Shown piece after piece: positions 23,790-33,421 of a DNA stretch of 64,000 nt. The DNA lies in assembly GCA_035578175.1 (NCBI GenBank), contig JAQMRL010000012.1, positions 19,182,048-19,246,047 on the forward strand, given 5' to 3'. Positions within the stretch are counted from its first letter, which is position 1. Each line of letters begins with the position of its first letter. The position numbers and the translations under genes are program-made. The stretch comes from Catonia carolina (Eukaryota; Arthropoda; Insecta; Hemiptera; Achilidae). The notes beneath the pieces were generated by a model that did not search any database, had not been told where the DNA came from, and saw only the letters and a program-made list of their open reading frames with translations.

Positions 23790-24290
23790 CAGTAGGTTAA
23801 ATTTAATGAGAGAGCATTGTTTAAATAGGCAACGTATGAAGTGGTTAAAAAGGGAAATTTTTTGTTATTATTATACCGCGCATTCGTTTCTGCTAGAGGG
23901 AATTATTTCATAATTTTGTAAATTACCATATTAGCTGTTATATAATCGATGATATTCATATGGTTAAAGTTTTAAATTGATAACCAAATAAATTGATTTT
24001 TATTTATACCGTGTTATTACAAGAATTTGAAATTACCATTGTAAAATACAGTTTAAACCGTTCTGAAAACTTTATTATTGAATAAATATTTATTAATATA
24101 CTTTATAATGACCGACAAATTAACAATACAACTTGAATGTTTTATAATACACAATTTAAACTTGTAATAACAACAATGAAAAAAATTGTACAGGGAAATT
24201 TTTAATTTCAAACAGGGAAAATTTTTTTTAAAATAAATGTAAAATATCTTTCAGGGAAAATGTTACTATCTGCATAATTTTAAACAACTG
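23790..24290. repeat. Rep-E copy 1
   Basis: Bounded by CAGTAGG and CAACTG, inserted in SINE-B between CAGTCATA and TAATTGGCTG. These two halves are contiguous in other SINE-B copies, so there is no target duplication. It shares TAGGCAACGTATGAAGTGG and CATAATTTTGTAAATTACCA with 28367-28814. Confidence 0.65.
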
Positions 24291-24545
24291 TAATTGGCTG
24301 ACCATGTGATAAGAAAGAGAACTATTTTTCGTAGCCTTGGAACTAGGAGATCGAATGCAAATAATTTAACACTCCACCTGCCTGTAATGGGCAAAATATT
24401 AGAAGATAAACACTTATTGTAGTAAGTACGCTTGCAGTGGTAGATAATGTGTAATTAAAATAATATGTAATAAACTTCACCCAATAGGTTCTTGACATGT
24501 CATTTACTTCCTCGGGAGTCTCCTGGATGCAAATAAAAAAGATAT

Positions 24546-25000
24546 TCCTTTAAACCTTCGATAAAATTTAAACATTATTAGTAAAAGTACTGCTAAATAA
24601 ATGATCCCTATAAAATAGAAGACAAACCATATGAAACCACCGGTTGTAGAAATGCCCGTGTGAAACGGTCTTTATATGTATATCTAAGAAATCAACAATT
24701 GAGAACAAGTTGCAAGTCCGTTTATTGCTCATTAAGGCAAAGAACAATGTCCATTGTACGTAACTGATTTATAATGTTTATTTTAATTTAGTGATTTAGC
24801 TTATTATAAATAAATTAATTCCACGGATCGACGATAGAATGCGCTTATTAACTGTATCAAGATTTTCTTTGTCCGTTCTTATTCTAAAGTACTTCTGTTA
24901 AGGAGTACAAAGAGTTCTGCAACTCGTTCAGGTTTTTTTATTAGTGGTAATTTTTAAAATTGTCATCTATAATTTTTTGTGTCCGTCCGTCACACCCAGA
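24546..25000. other. No gene recognised
   Basis: AT-rich sequence between LINE-J and the Rep-C array; no features seen. Confidence 0.4.
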
Positions 25001-25004
25001 TGTT

Positions 25005-25830
25005 CGAACTACAAGAGATAGCAACAAACGGTTTTCGGATTCGTAATTTACACAAAAAGATAGTGGGCCTAGATTGGGTTTGAAGGTCCGGTTTGACCGG
25101 ACGTCATTAAATCAAAGTTAGAAACTACAAGAGATAGCCACAAGACGGTTTTCGGATTCGTAATCTACACTAAAATATAGTGGGCCTAGATTGGGTTTGA
25201 AGGTCCGGTTTTGACCGGAAGTGCCCAAAACCGGAAGTCAAGAAATCAAAGTCAGAAACCACAAGAGATACCAACCAACGGTTTTCGGATTCGTAATTTA
25301 CACAAAACGATAGTGGGCCTATTTTTTTTTTTTTTTTTTTTTTGGTTTAACGTCCGACTGTTCTGCAATTACTGCTAATGCAGACGGTGAAGGATGAAAC
25401 GATTTTTGTAACGTATGAAAATATGCCGTGCCTGAATGGGATTCGAACCCAAGACCGCATGATGAGAGGCGAGCACGTTACCAACTGCGCCTAGTGGGCC
25501 TAGATTGGGTTTGTAGGTCCGGTTTGACCGGAAGTGCCCAAAACCGGAAGTTAAGAAATCAAAGTCAGAAACCACAAGAGATACCAACCAACAATTTTCG
25601 GATTCGTAATCTACACAAAAAGTTAATGGTTCATGATTGGGTTTGAAGTTCCGTTTTTGACCGGAAGTAAAGACATCAATGTCGGAATTCGGAAACAAAA
25701 GTAGCCTACTGTCATTCGATTCCTCTTAAAGAGTAAATACAGAAATCACTAATGGTTTTTGCCATTGGTCAAAGATAAGCCTTTTTAAAAATTTCCACCA
25801 GCCATGAGACGCGTCGTCTCATTAAAGGGT
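25005..25830 (+). repeat. Rep-C minisatellite, about 5 units, split by a SINE
   Basis: Units of about 105-135 bp (GAAACxACAAGAGATA...TTTTCGGATTCGTAAT...GTGGGCCTAGATTGGGTTTG...GGTCCGGTTTTGACCGGAAG). A tRNA-derived SINE at 25322-25491 interrupts one unit. The array ends with CCACCAGCCATGAGACGCGT, as at 11221. Confidence 0.8.
25322..25491 (-). mobile_element. tRNA-derived SINE, family tSINE1, full length
   Basis: On the minus strand: TAGGCGCAGTTGG (A box), GGTTCGAATCC (B box), a ~65-nt body and a poly(A) tail (T-run from 25322). Perfect 11-bp TSD TAGTGGGCCTA at 25311-25321 and 25492-25502. Neighbouring Rep-C units show the empty site. Confidence 0.92.
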
Positions 25831-25854
25831 TTTTTCATTTAAAAAAAAAATTTC

Positions 25855-26269
25855 AAATCTTTTCTGTTATTACTATCCCAGCATAATTTATCACATTTAG
25901 TGGATATTTCGTATACAATTTTACAGCATTTTGAACGACAATACGAGAAAAATATTTTAAAAAATCCTACAGAAATAGTCTTCAAGTTAAGGTTAATATA
26001 GCTAGGGAAAATACATCGCTTTTTCTCAATATTGTTACAATGTAATAATGAAGTATAAACTCAATGAGTTTATGACATTATTAAATAAATAGTTTAATAA
26101 CTTTCAATAAATAGTTTAACGTTAACTTGAACAATATTGATATTTATATGATTTTTTAGAATATTTTTCTTGTTTTATCGTTAAAAATACTGCAAGATTA
26201 CCTACATACCAAATATCCACAAAATATGACTAATTATGCTGGTTGGGGGGAGGGATAACAATGAAACCC
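25855..26269. mobile_element. Merlin-derived MITE, 415 bp
   Basis: Both ends match the Merlin element at 35566-37121: ATCTTTTCTGTTATTACTAT plus GCATAATTTATCACATTTAG on the left, and TTTATCGTTAAAAATACTGC plus TCCACAAAATATGACTAATT on the right. The transposase-coding middle is absent. AAATTT-containing flanks may be a decayed 8-bp TSD. Confidence 0.8.
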
Positions 26270-26276
26270 TAAATTT

Positions 26277-26330
26277 GTTATTTCCATTGCCAAGAGAAAG
26301 TCACGTGTGTTTCACACGAGATTTTTTAAT
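26277..26330 (-). repeat. Rep-A terminal fragment
   Basis: Only the GCCAAGAGAAAGT...GTGTTTCACACGAGATTTTT end is present, just beyond the Merlin MITE. Confidence 0.6.
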
Positions 26331-26915
26331 TTTTCTACTGAATGCTCTGTTCTTCGCAGATGATGAGGTAGAATCTTCTACTGAGATATTGGAATGACAC
26401 TCATCGCCATTTAGTGATGATATAACAGTGTCGGTTAAAGAGTGATTCAGAGAAATTTCGGCATGATTTATTTGTTTCTTTTTTAAAGAAAAACAAAATA
26501 ATTACTAATGATTAAATCACAAAGATTTCGCCGACAATAAAATTAAATAATATATTTTCGAGTTGCAGTTAAATGTAAATAACATCCTTTATAGGTTAGG
26601 TAAGGTTATGTAATGACGTCATAAAGATGAAAACTAACGTTTTTAGAGAACTGTGTAGGTTTCGTAAATGCGTATTCATTTTTTTGATAATAGTAACTAA
26701 ATAGTGCGTGTAGGTTTTTGTTGTATAGAATTTTTTATATTTTGTTAATGTAACATAAACAAAAAACCATGTTGTGCGTACGTGAACTATACTAATCCAA
26801 GTTCGTAAACTAACCTGATGTTAGGCTGTTCGCACACTGGGTGAACCGACTTAACTCAATGCTAAACAATCGTGAATTCTGGTAGGCCTACAAGTTGAAA
26901 TTATTATTATTTTTT
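26331..26915. other. No gene recognised
   Basis: AT-rich sequence without recognisable coding or repeats. Confidence 0.4.
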
Positions 26916-26919
26916 TTAA

Positions 26920-28345
26920 TCGCTAATGTGTGTACGTCGTAATCTGTTCAATTTAAGAATAAGTAACCCCATGACCCAATAGGTATGTCCACACTCGTGC
27001 GGTTTCTTATGGGACTTTCGATTCGACGTGCGACATCGCATGCGCTTAGAGGCATGCCATTTCACCTGTCCGTACTCGTTTGAAGGGCTTTATCTAAAAA
27101 AAAACATAACGAATATTTTTGAACACTACACTAAATTAAGCCAGTTCTTTCCTGCGTTTATTAGTTTGACTTAGATTATTTTATTTTGAAACTAGTCAGA
27201 GATGCAGCAATTTACGCATGAAGAGTACTCAGATTTTAGCCGGTTTCCCGTTAATGTAGTTTTTAAACGTCCGTTACTCCGTTCAGGCTTTTCATAAAAG
27301 AACGGCGTTTAAGTACGTTGAAGATCAGAGTTTTCTCTACATGAACATTTTAAAATAGAAGTCTGATGTTCCTTTTTAAAATGCCGGCCATTTTTTTAAA
27401 ATAAGTGTATTTTGGCTTTACGTAAAGATAAAGAAATTATTTTTGGACTGAACCATGCATTTTTACAGCAGTATTATGCCATTTATCGTATTTTTCATTT
27501 GTAATTAGAAATAGATATGTGGTGTTAATAGAAACTTTTATTAGTATCTAAACTTCTTGAGAGGAAACTGAGCTTTATAGCGGTATCCGCTCCCAGTATA
27601 GTTGTTTAGGAAAACAAACTTCTGTGTTTTTCCTGCTGCAACTCATTTTGAATAGTTTAACGATGTTTTTATTTAAAAAAAAAACGCTTTGCTTGACATA
27701 ATACCGTTGTGAAAATGCATGGTTCAGTCCAAAAATCATTTCCCTACCTTTTCGTGGAGCCATAAAAGCACTGTTTTAAAAAATGGCCGGCATATTAAAA
27801 CGGATCATGAGATTTAACTTTTAAAATATTCATATTATAGAAAAAAACTCTGATCTTCAATGTACTTAAACGCCGATTTTTATGAAAAACCTGGACGGAG
27901 CAACAGGCGTTTCAAAACCACATTAACGAAAAATCGGCTAACAAAGAGTACTTTTTTGCGTAAATTGCTGGAGTTATCTCCGATTAATTTATAAATAAAA
28001 CAATCTAAATCAACCCATTCAATCCAGGAAAGAACAGGCTTTAATTTAGTGCATTGTTCAAAAATATTTATGTTTTTTATTTAGATAAATTTCTTCAAAC
28101 GAATGCGGGAAGGTGGCATGCCTTTAAGCGCATGCGACATCGCACGTCAAATCAAAAGTCGAATAAGAAAGCGCACGAATGTGGACATACCTATTGAGAT
28201 AATGATGATGTCTATGACGTGTGAATGCGGTGTAGTCTTGTACAGACTCAGACTGACCATTCCTGAGATAGTATTGTTAACTGAACCCCAACCATCAAAG
28301 TACAGCGGTAAACACTGTCTAGTATTCAAATCTATACATAAGTAC
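26920..28345 (+). repeat. Rep-D copy, split by a fold-back element
   Basis: Left part 26920-26980 (TGTTCAATTTAAGAATAAGT, CCATGACCCAAT) and right part 28197-28345 (GAGATAATGATGATG, GGTGTAGTCTTGTACAGACT, ACCATCAAAGTACAGCGG) are adjacent in the Rep-D copies at 2950-3375 and 7080-7225. Confidence 0.7.
26977..28196. mobile_element. Fold-back DNA element, ~500-bp terminal inverted repeats
   Basis: The left arm 26977-~27481 is the diverged complement of ~27693-28196. Ends are CAATAGGTATGTCCACA / GTGGACATACCTATTG. Inner matches include CGACGTGCGACATCGCATGC with GCATGCGACATCGCACGTC, and GACTGAACCATGCATTTT. The ~210-bp centre has no transposase. No clear TSD beyond a possible 2-bp AT. Confidence 0.8.
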
Positions 28346-28366
28346 AGTTGGTTCAATTTATCAAGA

Positions 28367-28814
28367 CAGTATTGTTTAAATAGGGAACGTATGAAGTGGT
28401 TAAAAAGGGATTTTTTTTTTATTATACTGCTTTCGTTATCTTTTGAGGGGTTTTTTCATAATTTTGTAAATTACCATAAAAAACAGCTGTTTAAAGTAAC
28501 CGATTTATTTATGCACCGTATTACAAGAATTTGTAGTTACCACTGTAAAATATAGTTTAAATCGTGTAAAAATATTATTTTTAAATAAATATTAATAATG
28601 TAAAATACTTTATGCGAGATAAATTTTTTATTAAAATATTTTATGTAACATTATATTATGAATTACAACAATAAAAATAAATAAAACGTGTAATAAAAAC
28701 AATTTAAAAAATTGTAGAGGGAAATTTTTAATTTCAAACAGGAAAATTATTTTTAAAAAATCTGAAATATCACTCAAGAGAAAAATTTACTATCTTCATA
28801 ATCTGAAGCAACTG
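28367..28814. repeat. Rep-E copy 2
   Basis: Begins CAGTATTGTTTAAATAGGGA and ends GAAGCAACTG. It shares most of its length with 23790-24290, which has about 25 extra bases near its start. Ends CAGT...ACTG are weakly inverted. Unclassified. Confidence 0.65.
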
Positions 28815-28819
28815 TAACT

Positions 28820-28918
28820 ACCCTTTACTAGGATTTGAACCGTGGAACCTTCGTCTCTGAAATCAGCTGTTAAACAGCTGACTCGCGGCGACGATTTAAT
28901 CACTACGCTAACTCAGTG
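28820..28918 (-). mobile_element. tRNA-derived SINE, family tSINE2, minus orientation
   Basis: The minus strand reads GCGTAGTGATTAAATCG, then GAGTCAGCTGTTTAACAGCT and GGTTCAAATCCTAGTAAAGG (B box). Third copy of this family in the window. Confidence 0.7.
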
Positions 28919-28934
28919 TGTTTATGTTGAAATT

Positions 28935-29324
28935 GTTGTTTACGTCATCAGCCAAAAGGCTAGTTTGAACTCCTAGAGGCTTTACTAAGTAAAACGAGGA
29001 GTGAGCGGTTTACCATTGCCTTCCTCACTGAGTGAAAAAGTACGCTTATAAACATGCCGGGCCCGCTAAAAAGCACATATTTTCTAACCTGCAAATGACA
29101 CCTTCACTTCATTCACCACAGGGTCTGGCTGTATAATGAAATTTATTACTTTCAGACGAGATAACTCTGATTAGTGTCTTTTACGCATCTACCTCTTCTA
29201 TTCTTAAACGATTCAATCATTTAATTGGCTGACTATGTGATAAGAAACAGAGCTATTTATTTTAGCCCTGCAAAGAACAGATTGAGCGTAAATAATTTGA
29301 CACTCCACCTGTCTGTTATGGGCA
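28935..29324 (-). mobile_element. SINE-B copy, minus orientation
   Basis: GTCATCAGCCAAAAGGCTAG at one end and CACTCCACCTGTCTGTTATG at the other. Perfect 12-bp TSD TATGTTGAAATT at 28923-28934 and 29325-29336. Confidence 0.88.
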
Positions 29325-29339
29325 TATGTTGAAATTATA

Positions 29340-29565
29340 TACAGTAAAACCAGTAACAAAAATCAGCCACTATCAGACAGTGGTAAGACCGTACAGTGAT
29401 TAGATCTTTGTACGAAACAGAAATACTTAATAAAATAATGAACATAGAAAGAAGAATAGTTGGGAACATCCTAGGACCTAAGAAGAAAGAAAACAAAATT
29501 ACAATAGACTCCGTTCGAAAAAAAGATACGTAGCCTATACGAGAAAACTGAAAACATAATCCACG
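29340..29565 (+). mobile_element. RTE-like LINE-Y fragment
   Basis: Broken translation gives a ...TVVRPYSD... segment, MNIERRIVGNILGPKK and IRLRSKK-like words. This is the region C-terminal to the RT seen in RTE-type LINEs (also at 38020 and 45240). Confidence 0.5.
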
Positions 29566-29574
29566 TACGAGGGT

Positions 29575-29705
29575 CGATTTTCATTTTGCGTCGTTCACTC
29601 ATTAGGTTTTTTCATTTTACATTGTTTGCTAATGATTAAACATGGGTTATATTTTTTATTAGTTACAATGGTAAAAAAAAGGCGTGTGAGGGTTTCACAC
29701 CAGCT
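29575..29705 (-). repeat. Rep-A terminal fragment, reverse
   Basis: TTTTCATTTTGCGTCGTTCA through GGGTTTCACACCAGC, the outer end of Rep-A. Confidence 0.6.
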
Positions 29706-29754
29706 TTTATAATTTTCTACAATTTTGATAATGTTCACATTCATCACAGAATAA

Positions 29755-30294
29755 AGGTAGCATTCGGTTCCTAGCGACCGCGACCAGCGACCGGGACTCG
29801 CGGACACAACCTTCTGCCTCAATGGTTTAATACGAAGGACAGACGGATGCAAGCGACCGCAATCAGCGACCAGTGGGCGGGGCTAACGAGTCGCATCAGT
29901 CGCGCGACGCTGTTGCTCTTGAAGCAGTGCAGTTGAGGAGACCGGCCTGTTTGTGTTTGTTCACCATATCTTATGCTACAGAAGAGGATAAAATTTTAGT
30001 GGAACAGCCCTCATCTTCTCGTGATGTAAACGTGAGTCGGTCGCCACCCTTTTTCCCGAAAACATTGCTAAAGTTAAAAGAATATCATCTTCTGTTTCAT
30101 CCATCAAAAACCGCTGTATAAATAAGTCTTTTTCTAGTCGAAATTAAATTATCTGACATAATACACAAAAATACACAACCGTTTGAATTGACAATTACTG
30201 AAAGACCGAGTAGTACTTTGGGTCGCGGTCGCGTGGATACGTAGCATGCAGCGGCCTGGCAGTGGGTCACGATCACTGGGAACCGATGCTACCT
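29755..30294. mobile_element. PIF/Harbinger-like non-autonomous DNA transposon
   Basis: Ends AGGTAGCATTCGGTTCCTAG and its diverged complement (ATCGTGACC...CCGATGCTACCT). TSD TAA at 29752-29754 and 30295-30297. LINE-J copies at 16715 and 61213 show the empty site (CATCACAGxGTAACAC). The 540 bp are GC-richer than the surroundings, with GCGACCGCGACC-like words near both ends. No transposase domain was recognised in its one short frame. Confidence 0.75.
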
Positions 30295-30463
30295 TAACAT
30301 GGAAAGAGTTTTCAAAATTTAGAAAAAAGGTATTAGGTGTACTGTGAGAGTCAAACACTACACCTCATGCAGACCATTACATTTTTAGCTTTGTTCATAT
30401 CTGAAGTGATAACATAAATAAAGCAAAATAATTTTTAACACAATTTAAATGTCCATAACCACT

Positions 30464-30871
30464 TCACCTGTCCATAACAGACAGGTGGAGTGTCAAATTA
30501 TTTACACTCAATCAGTTCATTGCAGGGCTAAAATAAATAGTTCTGTTTCTTATCACATGTTCAGCCAATTAAATGACTGAATCATTAAAGAACAGAAGAG
30601 GTAGAGGTGTAAAATACACTAATCAGAGATATCTCCTCTGAAAGTAATGAATTTCATTATACAGCCAAACCCTTAGGTGAATGAAGTGAAAGTATTATTT
30701 GCAGAGTAAAAATTATATGCTTTTCAGAGAGCCTGGCATGCTGATAAGCGTACTTTTCCACTTAGTGAGGAAGACAGTGATAAACCACTCACTCCTCGTT
30801 TTACTTAGTAACACCTCCTTCACCTCCTACAGGTTCAAACCAGCCTTTTGGCTGATTACCTAAACAGCAAC
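30464..30871 (+). mobile_element. SINE-B copy, plus orientation
   Basis: Reads from CATAACAGACAGGTGGAGTG to the 3' tail CAGCCTTTTGGCTGATTACC plus CAA repeats. TSD AACCACT at 30457-30463 and 30872-30878, inside LINE-J. Confidence 0.85.
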
Positions 30872-31334
30872 AACCACTACACAAGAAACAGAATTGATTA
30901 CTATGTTGCTAATCACAACACTAAATTATTTGAACAAAACCCTACTTATTTAGGTAGTAAATACATCAATAAATTACCACAAGCTTTAAAAAGTTGTAGT
31001 AATTTAAATTTCATTATAAAAGACTTACAAAAATACTTGATTGATGAAAAATTGTATAGTGTAGGCTTACACGAATTCCTTTCTAAATAGTTTTCGGTTG
31101 AAATATATAGGCTACGCTAACTACTAAATTATTAAACGCTGAGGTGAACTGTGTATTATATTGATACAAATTGTTGGATGACACGCTTGTTGAAATAAGT
31201 AAGTAGTGGTAATATTAACTGGTAAGTTATGAATACAACATATTGTCAAAATTTAGGCTTATCAGTTTTATCTTGACATATCCTATTCTCAACTCTGGAG
31301 TCTCCTGGATGCAATTATAAAAAAATATACATGC

Positions 31335-31840
31335 TTTAGCCCTTAAATGCATATTAAGGCCGCAATCTTAATAACAAACAATTTTAGCCACAAGAGCACA
31401 GCTCCCCCAAGCATTTCAGCAGACATGCTGCTTACCCTATTGTATTGAGTACAAAAATTTAGTAGGTAAGGAAATTTTTGAAAAAAGTCGGTCGTTTTTT
31501 TAGAAAATTGGAAATTTGCATAAATAAACCACTACTTCCGATTGATCGATTTTTATGAAAATGTTCAAGTCCGATCACTTTGTGGTACGTAACTTAATTT
31601 CCAATTTTCAACTTCGTTCGATATTCCATTCTTGATATATTTTGTTCATACCCACACACACTAATTGGTAAAAACATGGTTTTTGAAGTTCAGGGGGCCT
31701 GAAAACGTATATTTTTGTGGAAAACTCGATTTGGAAAAATCGATATGAAAACAATACTCTCCTTCCCTATAGAAGCAAAAGAAATAAAATGTTCAAATAA
31801 AAGAAGCAAAAGAAATCTCATATAGGGCAAAAGAAAGTAA
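31335..31840 (+). repeat. Rep-A partial copy, forward
   Basis: Contains ATGCATATTAAGGCCGCAAT, the CCACTACTTCCGATTGATCG block, CACACACAC near 31655 and GGGCAAAAGAAAGTAAAAA at its end. Confidence 0.7.
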
Positions 31841-31844
31841 AAAT

Positions 31845-32590
31845 TACTACAAGCTTTAAAAAGTTATACTTAAAATGTTGTTGTTTACGTCATCTGGTTT
31901 GAACCTCTAGCTTTACTAAATAAAACGACGAGTGAGGTGGTTTACAATTGTCTTCCTCACTATGAAAAAGTATGCTTATCAGCATGCCAGGCCCTCTGAA
32001 AACATCTACTTTTCACCCTGCAAATGACACCTTCACTTCATTCACTACAGGGTCCGGCTGTATAATAATGAAATTCATTACTTTCAGAGAAGATAATTTT
32101 TGTTCTCTTTGTAACTCTTTGTTCTTAAAAGCTTCAGTCATATCATTCGCTAACCATGGGAAAAAATAGAACTATTTTTGTAGCCCTGGAACTAGCAGAT
32201 CGAGTGTAAATAATTTAACACTTCACCTGCCTGTTTTGGGCAAAGTTAAAATGTATAAAACTATAATAAAACCAGTATGGACGTACGAATTGAACTGTGG
32301 GGATCACCCAGCTCATCTAACATTACCATCTTACAGTGTTTTCAATCAAAGATTCTTCGAAATTAGTAATGACTCCCCTTGGTTCGTAACCAATGACGTA
32401 ATGCAATCATTACTTACATAATATAAACACTGTCCTAGACGAAACATGGTACCGAAACAAAAAATACCATGACAGACTTTTGAACGTCATCAAAACCCTT
32501 TGGCAATAACCTTTTGGGTAATAGAGACCACTGACACAGACTGAAACGTTTCAAAATTTTACGTTTACCGTACAGACTAAATTAAAAATT
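31845..32590 (+). mobile_element. Jockey-type LINE C-terminal fragment, split by SINE-B
   Basis: After joining across SINE-B the frame reads KMYKTIIKPVWTYELNCGDH, FFEISNDSPWFVTND, YHDRLL and, after frameshifts, HRLKRFKILRL. This is the conserved end of Jockey ORF2 (LYKTI.RP.W.YG; NAPWYV.N; RLKR). Not the same family as LINE-J. Confidence 0.75.
31879..32245 (-). mobile_element. SINE-B copy, minus orientation
   Basis: The tail hairpin is partly lost (GTCATCTGGTTTGAACC). The other end is CACTTCACCTGCCTGTTTTG. TSD TTAAAATGT at 31870-31878 and 32246-32254. Confidence 0.85.
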
Positions 32591-33421
32591 AACAGCGTCG
32601 ACTGACTTCAATAAAATTTAATATTTTCTTAGCCGACAATAATTTAAAAATGTAGGTAATACTTATTAAAAATTTTAAAATTAACCTAACCAACACTGAA
32701 AATTGATTTTTAAATTGGAGTTGCACCAGTGGGCCAAATCTCCATCTTCTAATGACAGAAAATTTACATCTAGTTAAACGCTTTTAACTGATTATAAATA
32801 GTATAACTAAAAGTGAAATAAAAAATTATGTATAAAGCAAACAAAATTTTCAGAAGGAAAATGAACTTAATGTGCGATCAACCTTAAAAGTTTCTATTTC
32901 ATATTTTAACCTTGGCTAAAGGTTATTACACCTCCTACTCGAGTGTTATGTTAGGTTATGTGCTGATTTTCATAAATGATAAACACCATAATGTCCATAT
33001 ATCCATCCTAATCATTTTTATTTCTTTTCTCCAAAAACAAAACACAAAAAACTTGAGTTTAAATTAAATTTATTTCATTCATCCACATAAAGAATAAAAC
33101 ACACATAATATTTTTACCAAATAGTATTTCCGTGCCTCCACAGTTTTTTGTAAATTATTGTAAAAAAATACCCTTGGAAATTTTGTCACTTGAATAAAGC
33201 GTAAAAAATATTATTATATAATACGTAAAATCGTGTAAACTGCCCTGCAGATTCTCTAGTAGTTCACAAGAACCTTGAAAATACAAAATAAAAAGTTCGG
33301 ACTAAGAAATATTGGGCTTTGCCTAAAAGAGGCTGGATTTTGTGTAGAATAAACATAAAACGTTAAAAGTTCGCTAATCCAAGTGTCCGCGTTAACCGAG
33401 GTAAAGTATCAGAGTCGGCAC
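32591..33421. other. AT-rich DNA, nothing recognised
   Basis: No coding or window repeats noticed. Confidence 0.4.

Larger units (their letters stand above)
22957..24397 (-). mobile_element. SINE-B copy carrying two nested insertions
   Basis: The SINE-B sequence is in three pieces: 22957-23064, 23591-23789 and 24291-24397. Removing the TIR element (23065-23590) and Rep-E (23790-24290) leaves about 412 bp, the usual SINE-B length. Flanks are ATTAGGAG (22949-22956) and ATTAGAAG (24398-24405), a TSD with one mismatch. Confidence 0.8.
22869..24545 (+). mobile_element. LINE-J 3' UTR split by a nested SINE-B
   Basis: The part before 22956 (AATAACTCAAAATAAATAAA, GTAGGCCTACTATTGTG) and the part after 24398 (GTTCTTGACATGTCATTTAC, CTCGGGAGTCTCCTGGATGC) are consecutive in the uninterrupted copies near 50290-50500 and 31265. 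SINE-B with two further insertions lies between. Confidence 0.75.
29711..31325 (+). mobile_element. LINE-J 3' part with two nested insertions
   Basis: Pieces 29711-29754, 30295-30456 and 30879-31325 join to the LINE-J 3' region. The last piece encodes HYTRNRIDYYVANHNTKLF, YINKLPQALKS and LIDEKLYSVGLHEFL, then the 3' UTR word CTCTGGAGTCTCCTGGATGC. The two gaps are a Harbinger-like element and SINE-B. Confidence 0.8.

Noticed and set aside
28103..28555. 150-codon frame
   Set aside because: It spans the end of the fold-back element, Rep-D and Rep-E, so it has no continuous evolutionary unit.
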